DNA of 64,000 nt. Origin: Bryobacteraceae bacterium (GTDB lineage Bacteria > Acidobacteriota > Terriglobia > Bryobacterales > Bryobacteraceae). Position 1 is the stretch's first letter, and each line of letters begins with the position of its first letter. This document shows positions 42,583-50,980 of this stretch, piece by piece. A program made the translations under genes and the position numbers. A model generated the notes under the pieces. The model ran no database searches. It was not told the DNA's origin and worked only from the letters and a program-made list of their open reading frames with translations. Where the stretch lies: the NCBI GenBank assembly GCA_023384675.1, contig JAHDVK010000010.1:62001-126000 (forward strand), read 5' to 3'.

Positions 42583-45389
42583 GCGAGCACCTGCCAGAGA
42601 ACGGGCCCGGCGAGTCCGCTCAAGGGGAGAGGGCTGAAGGCGAGATCGCGCTTCCAGCCCGCAATTTGCCGTTCGGTGGCGGGGCTCGCCGCTCCGTAGT
42701 GGGGACGCAGGTCTTCATCGATGTCCGGCGGATTGTGGAGACTTTGGACGTGCGCCAGCAAGGTGTTGCGGACCTGGATTTCAAGTTCGTTCCGGCCCCC
42801 GCGCACCAGGCGGCGGGGGATGTCGAAGCGGTAAGGCCGCATCCAGCGGACGCCGAGAGGCTGGCCGTTCAGAAATGCTTCGGCAGTACAGCCCACGCTG
42901 CCGAGGTCGAGAACGGCGTCGCGACGGGGGACATTCGCGGCCATCCGGTAAATGCCTTCGCCGGACAAGTGGCGCAGGCCGGGATGTTCGTTCCATGGCT
43001 GCAGGGAGGGCAGAGTGAATTCGCGGCGTGGAAAACGGACGCCTTCGGCGCTGAGTTGCCAAGGACCCGCGAGCGACTGCTGCTCGCGGATGCGGCGCGG
43101 CGGACGCGGCTTCTGCGCGCGACGATTCGAGAAGACGGCGAAAACGGACTGCCAGGGCTCCAGGCGGAGTTCGAGGTCAGGCGCCGCAGCCGCCCCCGTG
43201 ATTTCGCCGGAGAGGGCATCCCACAACTCCGCGCGCACACCCGGCGGGACACGGACCTTGATCTCGCCCGCGAACGGCTCGGGGCGCAAGTTGGTGATGA
43301 AGAACAGGTCCATGCCATCGATATTGCGCTGCTGGAAGGTGACCCCTTCGGGAGCGACGAACTGCGGCGGGACGTGGCGGCCGATCTCGGCCAGAAGCCT
43401 CCGTTGCCCGGCCGTGAGTGCGGGCAAAGGGACGAAATGCTGCTCCTGGGGCGAAAAGGCGTTGGGCCGGAATCCGTAATCGATACGGATGAAGCTGGGC
43501 GTGGCCGCGCGGAAGCTCCCTTCTTCGTTGGGCTCCAAACCCACGCCGGCCGCGGGCAATTGATCCAGGGCAATCACCGTGCCGCCGTTCACCGCGAAGT
43601 AATGGAGCTTTTGGACAGTGGCTACAGGCATGGTGCGGATGCTGGGCAGGATGAGGATACGGTATCGGTGGCCCAGAAGCTCAAGGGCGCCGTCCTTGAC
43701 CTGCATTTTGTTCTGCAGCAGTTCGTCATTCACCAGGTCGTAGTCGTAGCCGTGCTGAAGCAGCAGGCGCGGCACATCGCCATACTTCATCACGCGCTGC
43801 TCGATGTTGAAGATGGCTCGTTCACTCCACACCTGCGCCTGCGGCGAGTACAACAGGATGTCGGCGACGAAGCGGCCCTGGCGCAGCAGCCACGAGGCGC
43901 GCGCGATATAGGCCGACAGGTGTTTGTAGTGAGGCCACCAGGGCATCCAGGGCTGGATGCGTTCGCAGGCGAAGAAATCGCGCGTGGGCGCGACTTCGGG
44001 TTCGGGCGTAAACAGCCAGCCGTGATTCCAGAACTGCGTCACGCCATCGCGCAGGAAGGCGTCGGAGGCGATCTTCATCTCTTCGAGAGTGGAGCGGTAG
44101 CGCTCGCGGTGAAGGAAGGTGTAGGACTCGGCGGACACCGTTGACCGGCCTGCGAAGCGGGCGCCCGAGGCGGTGGCTTTGCGGGGATCGGCGACGGTTT
44201 CGAAGCGCGCGGTGGTGACCTCGGTGTCGGCCTGGTGCGCGCGTCCGGCGCCCGCGATGATCTCGGCGTTGAAACGGTAATGCGGCTGCATGCGGCCTCT
44301 CACGCCGAGCTTGCTGCAGGCGGCGAGGAAGGGATCGTAGCAGAACTCGAGCGCGATCTGGTGCAGGACGTCATTCACGTCATAACGGACGCGCGGTGTT
44401 TGGGGACCGATGTCGAACCAGATCGCGGGCAGGTACCGCGTGAGGTCATAAGCCTTGCGGCGCTTGAACTCGGCCAGCGTCGAGTTGCTCCACAGCAGCG
44501 TGTCGCGGAGCGGGACGACCTCGAAACTGTCTGAGAAAATCGACTCGATGGTGGACCCAAGCCACGGCTTGAACTCGCGGGAGAACTGATCGGTGATGGG
44601 CGCGAGGTAGCGTTGCATCGCCTCACGGCTGAGGTGATCGACGACGAAGCTGCGCGGTTTGTCCAGGTCCTGGGATGCGTTCTGCTGGCCCGTATAGAGG
44701 AGGCGGAAGGCCATCAGGCGCCAGCGGCCCTGCTCCATGCGCCAGCGTCCTGCTTCGCCTTGGAAATCGGCGGTCAGATCCACCAGCGAGGCGGGATCCA
44801 GGCTCTGGCCGTCCAGCCGCGCCCCCACGACGGCGATGGCCTGGTTGTGATCCTCCGGCTTTCCTTCCACGCTGGTGAGGTAGGCGTAGAGGCCGGTGTT
44901 GGGCGTGCCGGCGTCTTTGTACCGGGGTAGCGGACCCTCGTATGAAAAGGGACCCTGGAAATCCTCCCAGCAGACGGCGAGCACTTTGCTGCGGTCCCTG
45001 GGAGCCACCCATGGCCCGCCGAAATCCCATCCTGGAGCGAACGTGAGCGCCACGGCCAGATCCAGCCGTTCACATTCGCGCAGCACATGGCGTACGGCGT
45101 CGAACCAGGCGGGTGAAAGGTAATCGATGTTGCCCTTCTCGAAGAACCGCCACACCACAGTGACTTCCAGTCCTCCCAGGCCCGCGCGCTTCATCTCTTC
45201 CAGGTCGCGCGTGAGCAGAGGGTGCGTCACAGCACTGCCGGGCCACCACCAGCGCGTGTGCGGCCTGGCGCTGCGCGGCGGGTTGCGGAAGCCTGCCAGC
45301 AGGCGGTCACGGGTTGCCTGACCCCGAAGTGCCGGCGCGAGAGCGAATCCGGCCGAAGCGAGAACGGCGCGCCGGGTCAGGTCGGACAT
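42579..45389 (-). CDS. Exported GH106-like alpha-L-rhamnosidase
   Basis: A 936-residue protein with a twin-arginine-like signal (TRRAVLASAGFALAPALRG). The N-terminal RPHTRWWWPGSAVTHPLL and LGGLEVTVVWRFF are the typical opening of the GH106 family, which cleaves rhamnose from plant pectins and glycosides. The C-terminus has a galactose-binding-like beta domain (AVLDLGSVGCTAEAFLNGQ). ATG 45389 is chosen over 45479. It starts 14 bases after the end of a GT2 gene, inside the glycosyltransferase run, and its stop overlaps the GT4 start. Rhamnosidase in such a setting could remodel the cell's own glycan or be a degradative enzyme; both fit. Confidence 0.85.
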   Translation of the reverse strand: MSDLTRRAVLASAGFALAPALRGQATRDRLLAGFRNPPRSARPHTRWWWPGSAVTHPLLTRDLEEMKRAGLGGLEVTVVWRFFEKGNIDYLSPAWFDAVRHVLRECERLDLAVALTFAPGWDFGGPWVAPRDRSKVLAVCWEDFQGPFSYEGPLPRYKDAGTPNTGLYAYLTSVEGKPEDHNQAIAVVGARLDGQSLDPASLVDLTADFQGEAGRWRMEQGRWRLMAFRLLYTGQQNASQDLDKPRSFVVDHLSREAMQRYLAPITDQFSREFKPWLGSTIESIFSDSFEVVPLRDTLLWSNSTLAEFKRRKAYDLTRYLPAIWFDIGPQTPRVRYDVNDVLHQIALEFCYDPFLAACSKLGVRGRMQPHYRFNAEIIAGAGRAHQADTEVTTARFETVADPRKATASGARFAGRSTVSAESYTFLHRERYRSTLEEMKIASDAFLRDGVTQFWNHGWLFTPEPEVAPTRDFFACERIQPWMPWWPHYKHLSAYIARASWLLRQGRFVADILLYSPQAQVWSERAIFNIEQRVMKYGDVPRLLLQHGYDYDLVNDELLQNKMQVKDGALELLGHRYRILILPSIRTMPVATVQKLHYFAVNGGTVIALDQLPAAGVGLEPNEEGSFRAATPSFIRIDYGFRPNAFSPQEQHFVPLPALTAGQRRLLAEIGRHVPPQFVAPEGVTFQQRNIDGMDLFFITNLRPEPFAGEIKVRVPPGVRAELWDALSGEITGAAAAPDLELRLEPWQSVFAVFSNRRAQKPRPPRRIREQQSLAGPWQLSAEGVRFPRREFTLPSLQPWNEHPGLRHLSGEGIYRMAANVPRRDAVLDLGSVGCTAEAFLNGQPLGVRWMRPYRFDIPRRLVRGGRNELEIQVRNTLLAHVQSLHNPPDIDEDLRPHYGAASPATERQIAGWKRDLAFSPLPLSGLAGPVLWQVLA

Positions 45390-45402
45390 GCGTCTGAAAA
45401 TA

Positions 45403-46455
45403 TCAGCTTTCGGCGGTCTGCGCGCGGGATTGCAGCACGGCCTCGCGCTTCTTCGGCGCCGGGCGGCTAACCGGCTCAAAACGGAACCAGCCCGCGATGT
45501 ATTCGTCGCTCACGCGCTTGTGGGCCATGATCAGCTTGCGCTTCTCCCAGGTGCGGCGCCAATTCTTCAGAACGTGCCAGAAGGCGCGCAGTGAATAGTG
45601 TTCGTAGAGCAGACAGCAGGAGGCGACCACGAGATCGCGCGCGGTGATGGCGAACCAGTGGCGGCGGTAGAGGTCGCCGGTCATGTTCTTCATGCGCATC
45701 AGGAAGCGGTTCTTCACCGAGTGCATGTTGATCTCGCGAGGCAGCACGCGCCGGTTGCCGGGCAGGACGGCGCGCACGTGATAACCGCGGGCATACGGCG
45801 TGTAAAGACAGCGCCAGCCCATGAGCTGCGCGCGCCAGGCGACATCGGCGTCCTCACGGTACACGAAGAAGTCAGGGTCGAAGAACTCGCCGTTGAGCGA
45901 GATGTCGTCGATCATCGCGCGGCGGTAGAGCGCGGCGGCCGCGGTGGCGCCGAAGACGTATTCGCGCTTCAGGTAGTGGCCGTTGTCCACCTCGCGGCTG
46001 CCGCGGTCGAGGTGGCGCAGATGCGGGGTGAAATAGATGCCTGTGGAATCGACGCGCGGCCGGGCCTCGATGTCGAAATCGGGGCTCATCGCCAGCAGCT
46101 TTCCGCAGACCGTGCCGATACGGTTGTCCAGACGGCCGGCCTCGAGCAGGGCCTGGATGAAATACGGCATCAGCAGCACGTCGGGATTCAGCGTGAGAAT
46201 CCAGGAACCTCGCGACAGCTCGATTGCCTGGTTCTGGGCGGCGGCAAAGCCGGCGTTCAGGGTGTTGTAGATGATCCTGCAGCGCTCCTCGAAGCCTTCG
46301 AGGATAGCGCGGGTGCCGTCGGTCGAGTTGTTATCGATGACGATAATTTCGATCCGCGGACCCTTTTGGGCGAGGACGGATTCAAGGCAGCGCTTGATAT
46401 AGCGCCCGCTATTATAGGTCACCAGGGTGACGGTCACTAATTCGTTCGAAGCCAT
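45403..46455 (-). CDS. GT2 glycosyltransferase, rhamnosyltransferase-like
   Basis: A 350-residue enzyme of the GT-A fold. VTLVTYNSGRYIKRCLESVL begins it, IDNNSTDGT and LNPDVLLMP hold the nucleotide and metal motifs, and DPDFFVYREDADVAWRAQ has the catalytic ED. The product resembles WbbL-like rhamnosyl transferases. A long basic tail follows (about 245-350). Start ATG 46455; the ribosome-binding site is weak, the leader A-rich. Gap to the next gene, GH106, is 13 bases. Confidence 0.88.
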   Translation of the reverse strand: MASNELVTVTLVTYNSGRYIKRCLESVLAQKGPRIEIIVIDNNSTDGTRAILEGFEERCRIIYNTLNAGFAAAQNQAIELSRGSWILTLNPDVLLMPYFIQALLEAGRLDNRIGTVCGKLLAMSPDFDIEARPRVDSTGIYFTPHLRHLDRGSREVDNGHYLKREYVFGATAAAALYRRAMIDDISLNGEFFDPDFFVYREDADVAWRAQLMGWRCLYTPYARGYHVRAVLPGNRRVLPREINMHSVKNRFLMRMKNMTGDLYRRHWFAITARDLVVASCCLLYEHYSLRAFWHVLKNWRRTWEKRKLIMAHKRVSDEYIAGWFRFEPVSRPAPKKREAVLQSRAQTAES

Positions 46456-46485
46456 GAAAAAAAGGCAAAATCTCCAGTAGTTTGC

Positions 46486-47460
46486 TCACATCCGTGAACG
46501 AATGTCATCGGCACACCGAGCCCCGACGGGTGCTGTGCCGGGCTTTGACCGCCCGGTTCGCAGGCATCCCATGGCGAGCCGAACCAACTGACCATAAACC
46601 CCCAATGGTTGGATCGACCGGCGCTGGATCATCCCCGTCGCAGCTTTCGGCGCCGACCCAAGGATCACAGCGGCCGCCACCATGAAAGCTCCGGGCAGAC
46701 GGAAGTGGCGGACCGTGTATCTCAGAAGACTACCATACCAGTATAGACTTCTGGAATCCCAGGCCAACTGGCGGATGGAATGGGCTCCGGCGTGAAATGC
46801 CCGGGCGGCGGGCAGATACCGCACGCGAAAACCGGCCGCGTGCAATCGTTTGAGGAAGTCCACATCCTCGAACCACAGGGGGTGAAATCCTTCGTCGAAG
46901 CCGCCCGCCTGTACCCAGGCCTCGCGGCGAATCAGCAGAAAGGCTCCGGCGGGCTGCTCGACATCCGCCGCCGCGCTGTAGTCAAAATCGAGGCAGCGGT
47001 AGCGGCGGTTCACCGGGTTGCGCGGCCAGAGGCGGTTGAGGCCGAGGGATTCGAAGGCCAGCGCGGCGGGCGTGGGGAATGCGCGGACGGAAAAGCCGCG
47101 CTGCGGCTGGCTGGTTTCGTCCACCAGCGCCCCGGCGGCGACGGCGACATCGGCGCTGGCTTCCAGTTCGGCCGAGAGCGCGTCGAGGCCTGCCAGCAGA
47201 ATCGCGTCGGGATTCAACAGCAGGACGGCGCCGCAATCGTCCAGAGCGGCGAAGCCCTGGTTGGCGGCTGCCGCGAAGCCGCGATTGGCGCGGTTGGCGA
47301 TCACCTCAACGCCCGGAACCGAGGCGGCGACCTCGCGCGAGTTGTCGGCGGAGGCGTTATCCACCACCAGGACGCGGGCGGCGTGGCGCAGTGCCGCTTC
47401 CAGGCAGGGGCGGAGCACCCCGGCCGAGTTCCACGTGATGATAAGAGCGCCTGTTTTCAT
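46486..47460 (-). CDS. GT2 glycosyltransferase
   Basis: A 324-residue enzyme. ALIITWNSAGVLRPCLEAAL opens it, VDNASADNS and LNPDAIL give nucleotide and metal motifs, and WFEDVDFLKRL is the catalytic ED region. A hydrophobic stretch (about 265-283) near the C-terminus may associate it with the membrane. ATG 47460 is only 4 bases from the stop of the gene before it (47465), which points to one transcript. Confidence 0.87.
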   Translation of the reverse strand: MKTGALIITWNSAGVLRPCLEAALRHAARVLVVDNASADNSREVAASVPGVEVIANRANRGFAAAANQGFAALDDCGAVLLLNPDAILLAGLDALSAELEASADVAVAAGALVDETSQPQRGFSVRAFPTPAALAFESLGLNRLWPRNPVNRRYRCLDFDYSAAADVEQPAGAFLLIRREAWVQAGGFDEGFHPLWFEDVDFLKRLHAAGFRVRYLPAARAFHAGAHSIRQLAWDSRSLYWYGSLLRYTVRHFRLPGAFMVAAAVILGSAPKAATGMIQRRSIQPLGVYGQLVRLAMGCLRTGRSKPGTAPVGARCADDIRSRM

Positions 47461-47464
47461 CACT

Positions 47465-48442
47465 TTACTCGGCGCGGGTGAGCGCGCAATAGAGCTGCCA
47501 GAACCGGTCTGGATGCGCGCGCGTGTAGGCGCGCAGTTCCCGCTCGTTTTGACGCAAAAACTCGCGAAAAACGGCTTCCGGAGCGCGATTTTGGCCCCGA
47601 AATGCACGATATTCGCGCATCCCGCGCCACTTGCCGGCGAACCAGGCGCGGAAGCGGCCCCGCCGCAGCGCGGCCAGGCCCCACAACGCCTGCGCCACCA
47701 GCACCGGCCAGCCTTCGCGCCGCCACCAGCCATCGGGATAATGGCGGGCGAGCAGCAGCACCTGGTTGCGCGCGATCAGCCGCACCATGTGTTCGCTCCA
47801 GGCCCCGTCCGTGGCGCTGCCATGATGGCGGACGGCGGCGGAAGGCTCGTACCAGATGGCGTGGCCATTGAATTGGAGCCGCAGGGAGAGTTCGACATCC
47901 TCGAGATAGGAACCGAATGCCTCGTCCAGTTCGCAAAGTTCGCGGCGGATCAGGGCGGCGGTCAGCGGAGCAAGCGGGATGCGGCGGGGCGTCCGCCAAG
48001 CGGGGCCATCGGGCACGCCGTGGCCGCAGCGCAGCGCGGCGCCGCCCCGGCAGAGCAGGTCCCACGCTCCATCGAGCGTGCCGGGATCGCGATGCGACAG
48101 CAGACGCGGCGCCACGCACGCGGCCTGATGGCGCGCGGCGGCGGCGAGCAGGGTGGAGAGGCAACCCGGCTCGAGTTCGGCGTCGTTGTTCAAGATCAGC
48201 ACCCACGGTTCGCTGCAAATCCTCACTCCGGCGTTCACCGCGGCGGCAAAGCCGCGATTTCCCGGCCATTCGATCACTTCAGCCCCCGCGCGGCGGGCGG
48301 CGCTCACGGAACCGTCCGTGGAGCCATTGTCCACCACCACGAGCCGGACCGGCTCATCCTGCCGGGCTACGCTCTCCAGCGCGCGGACCAGCAAGGCGGC
48401 ACGGTTCCAGTTCGGAATCACGACCGCGACACGGGGCGACAC
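47465..48442 (-). CDS. GT2 glycosyltransferase
   Basis: A 325-residue enzyme of the same group. VAVVIPNWNRAALLVRALES, VDNGSTDGSV, LNNDAELEPGC and SYLEDVELSLRLQ mark the catalytic domain. The start is GTG 48442, with AAGGA about 11 bases upstream. It lies between the polyprenol-type GT2 and the next GT2, all on the minus strand. Confidence 0.87.
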   Translation of the reverse strand: MSPRVAVVIPNWNRAALLVRALESVARQDEPVRLVVVDNGSTDGSVSAARRAGAEVIEWPGNRGFAAAVNAGVRICSEPWVLILNNDAELEPGCLSTLLAAAARHQAACVAPRLLSHRDPGTLDGAWDLLCRGGAALRCGHGVPDGPAWRTPRRIPLAPLTAALIRRELCELDEAFGSYLEDVELSLRLQFNGHAIWYEPSAAVRHHGSATDGAWSEHMVRLIARNQVLLLARHYPDGWWRREGWPVLVAQALWGLAALRRGRFRAWFAGKWRGMREYRAFRGQNRAPEAVFREFLRQNERELRAYTRAHPDRFWQLYCALTRAE

Positions 48443-48530
48443 TCTACGCGGTCCTTATCACAAATCGAAAGCGATGGGAATCCCGGTGCAGGCACGCACC
48501 GGACACAGGCTGGCTGCAAGCAGAATAGCA

Positions 48531-49229
48531 TTAACGGCCACCCCGCGCAAAGCGTTTTTTCACCAGGAAGAGTAAATTGTGGATGCCGTCGCGCCAGGGA
48601 TTGAGCTTGATTTCGCCGAGACGCGACGAGTACAGAATGGAGAGTTCCTCGAAGCGGGTCTTCGGATCGAGCAGCGCCTCGATCTTGATCTCCTCGCTGA
48701 AGGCCATGCCGTCGGATTCGAGTTTCATCCGTTCGAGGATCGAGCGGCGGAAGACCCACATGCCGCTCTGCGAGTCTCGCACCCAGCGGAAAAACAGCAG
48801 GGACATGGCGAGCGAAAGCACAAGGTTTCCGAACATGTGCTTGAAGCTCATGGCGCGGCGGTCGCGCACGGGGAAGCGCGAGGCGTTGAGGAAGTCGGCC
48901 TCGAGATGGAGAAAGGCTTCGAGCAGATAGCTGATGGCGTCGGGCGGGTAGCTGTGGTCGCCGTCGAGGGTGACGATGACGTCGCCGGTGGCGACGCCGA
49001 AGCCGCGTTTGTAGGCGCGTCCGTAGCCGCGTACGTCCTCGCGGATGACCTTGGCGCCATAGGCGGCGGCGACATCGGCGGTGCGGTCCGTCGAGCCGTT
49101 GTCCACGACCACGATTTCATCGACAAAAGCGGGCATGGCGCGCAGGACGCGTTCGATGCCCTGCTCCTCGTTGAGGCAGGGGATGACGACCGTAATGGCG
49201 AGGGATTTGTACACGTGCGAAGTTTCCAT
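48531..49229 (-). CDS. Polyprenol-phosphate-type GT2 glycosyltransferase
   Basis: A 232-residue enzyme: VVIPCLNEEQGIERVL, VDNGSTDRT, TLDGDHSYPPDAI, DSQSGMWVFRRS and LYSSRLGEIKLNPWRDG. It fits dolichol-phosphate mannose-synthase-like enzymes and glucosyl-3-phosphoglycerate-like relatives; without a C-terminal membrane helix pair it would be peripheral. First gene of the minus-strand glycosyltransferase run; it is divergent from the small secreted protein gene, with 28 bases between starts. Confidence 0.87.
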   Translation of the reverse strand: METSHVYKSLAITVVIPCLNEEQGIERVLRAMPAFVDEIVVVDNGSTDRTADVAAAYGAKVIREDVRGYGRAYKRGFGVATGDVIVTLDGDHSYPPDAISYLLEAFLHLEADFLNASRFPVRDRRAMSFKHMFGNLVLSLAMSLLFFRWVRDSQSGMWVFRRSILERMKLESDGMAFSEEIKIEALLDPKTRFEELSILYSSRLGEIKLNPWRDGIHNLLFLVKKRFARGGR

Positions 49230-49257
49230 TGTACGGCGCGAGTATGATGGGGAGGTG

Positions 49258-49767
49258 ATGCGAGTTGTATTCCTTTTGATTTTGGCGGTGGCGGCGCTGG
49301 CCCAGCAGGCGGCTCCGGTGGCGCTGTCTTCGGTGCGGACCGTCTATGTATTGCCCATGACGTCGGGATTGGACCAGTATCTGGCGAATCATCTGACAAG
49401 GACGGGCCTGTTCGAGGTGGTGGTGGATGCGGCGCTGGCCGACGTCGTGGTGACCGGGCAAATCGGTGCAGGCTTCGAAGACAAGCTGAAAGAACTCTAT
49501 CCGCCGCCGGTCGTAGAGGCCGAGGCCGCGCAGGAAGAGAAGGCGGAAGATTCGCGCGATGCCGACCAGCGCGAGTATCAGACGTTCCAGCGCGGATCGG
49601 GCTTTTCGCGCGGCCGGGGCAACGTGTTTCTGGTGGACCCGAGAGCGCGGCGCGTGCTGTGGTCCACGTGGCTGCCGCCCAAGAGCGGGATGGCGAAGGA
49701 CCTGGACCGGGCCGCTCGGTCGGTGGTGAAGCGGCTGGAGAGCGACCGGCAAAAGCCCGGACAGTAG
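49258..49767 (+). CDS. Small exported protein of unknown function
   Basis: A 169-residue protein, not recognised. Signal peptide MRVVFLLILAVAALAQQA, then LSSVRTVYVLPMTSGLDQYL and LTRTGLFEVVVDAALADVVV, similar in outline to small periplasmic proteins of the Acidobacteriota that have an alpha-beta core. A C-terminal region (about 115-165) with FLVDPRARRVLWSTWLPP resembles a GNA1162-like pattern, weakly. GGGGAGGTG gives a very strong ribosome-binding site. The DUF3137-like gene follows after 30 bases. Confidence 0.65.
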   Translation: MRVVFLLILAVAALAQQAAPVALSSVRTVYVLPMTSGLDQYLANHLTRTGLFEVVVDAALADVVVTGQIGAGFEDKLKELYPPPVVEAEAAQEEKAEDSRDADQREYQTFQRGSGFSRGRGNVFLVDPRARRVLWSTWLPPKSGMAKDLDRAARSVVKRLESDRQKPGQ

Positions 49768-49797
49768 GCCCTCCGCTGGGGTATCCTGACCGGATAT

Positions 49798-50838
49798 ATG
49801 GATGCGCCCTCCCCTTTCCTTTCCGCGCTCGAGGCGCGCCTGGCCGGCATCGCGGAAGTGCGGCGGCGGGAGGAAGCCGCGAACCGCCGCAGCCTGCTGA
49901 GGCTGGTTTCGGCCGTCGTGGCAACGGTTGTCCTGCTGGCCGGGGGAACCATCGGCGTGCTGTGGGTGATGGGGAACTTCGTCAGCCGTCAGCCGCTCGC
50001 GCTGTTCGCCGCCGCGCTGTGCGTCTGGGCGCTTGTGGGGTATCTGGCATACCGGATGTTCGGCGGGTCGCTGCGAACCGGCGATGCCGAAGCGCACGAC
50101 CTGAAGCGGGCCTTCCGGGAGCAGGTGTTGCTGCCTACGCTGCGGGAGGCGCTGCCGGGCTGCGAAGTGACCACGGACACGCTCTTCGACCAGGACGCGG
50201 TGCGGGCGAGCCGGCTTTTTCATGGGAACTTCAACCGGCTGGCGCACACGTGCGGTTTCGCCGGCCAGGCGGGCGGAGCGGCATTCCAAGCGACGGTACT
50301 GCGGATCGCCTACCGCGAGTTCCGCGAGCCGCTGCAGCCCCGGCTGGGCAGAGGGGGACACAAACGAAAGTGGAACGACCACCGGTTTGGGCACTTTTTC
50401 TCCGGGCTGCTGGTGAGGATCGATCGGCCCGGGCCCTTTGCGAGCACGGTTCGGCTGGCCGATCCGGTTTATCAACACAGACCGTATGGCTACGAGACAG
50501 CGCGGGCGGTGAATGTGGTGTTGGCGAAGACCGGCGATGCGGCATTCGACAGCGAGTTCCTGCTGGTGCTGGACCAGGAACACCCGCAGGCGCCGCCCAT
50601 TCCCGAGGCGCTGCGGCGGCTGTGCGGCGAACTGAGTCAGCGGTTTGACCGGCCCGTGTTTCTGTCGTTCACGGCTACCGGCATCTATCTCGCCGTGGCG
50701 ACGGGCGATGGGCGGCTGCCGCTGCAGGTGGAATTCCTCGAAGAACCGGCGGCAGAGGTGCTTGCCGAGGAGTTGGAACTGATCCGAAAAGCGCCCGCGG
50801 CGGTGGAGGTGGTGCAGAGGGCGCTGGCGGCGGGGTAA
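49798..50838 (+). CDS. DUF3137-like membrane protein
   Basis: A 346-residue protein. Two hydrophobic helices (about 34-60 and 64-83) after an arginine-rich start; the large C-terminal part is probably cytosolic. The part FREQVLLPTLREALPG, ASRLFHGNFNRL and FSGLLVRIDRP fits the DUF3137 pattern. Function is unknown in the family. No neighbours give a clue, apart from the preceding secreted protein gene. Confidence 0.6.
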   Translation: MDAPSPFLSALEARLAGIAEVRRREEAANRRSLLRLVSAVVATVVLLAGGTIGVLWVMGNFVSRQPLALFAAALCVWALVGYLAYRMFGGSLRTGDAEAHDLKRAFREQVLLPTLREALPGCEVTTDTLFDQDAVRASRLFHGNFNRLAHTCGFAGQAGGAAFQATVLRIAYREFREPLQPRLGRGGHKRKWNDHRFGHFFSGLLVRIDRPGPFASTVRLADPVYQHRPYGYETARAVNVVLAKTGDAAFDSEFLLVLDQEHPQAPPIPEALRRLCGELSQRFDRPVFLSFTATGIYLAVATGDGRLPLQVEFLEEPAAEVLAEELELIRKAPAAVEVVQRALAAG

Positions 50839-50980
50839 GGAGAGGCTTTGGTTGCGCAGCGCTCGAGGGATTCCACTGGAGCCTTTGGGAGCCGGTACAC
50901 CAGTCTCCCGATGCGAGTTGGAGACTTTTCCGGGGCGCCCGCGAGGACTTGCAGACGCCCCAGGATGTTCAAGGACTTGG

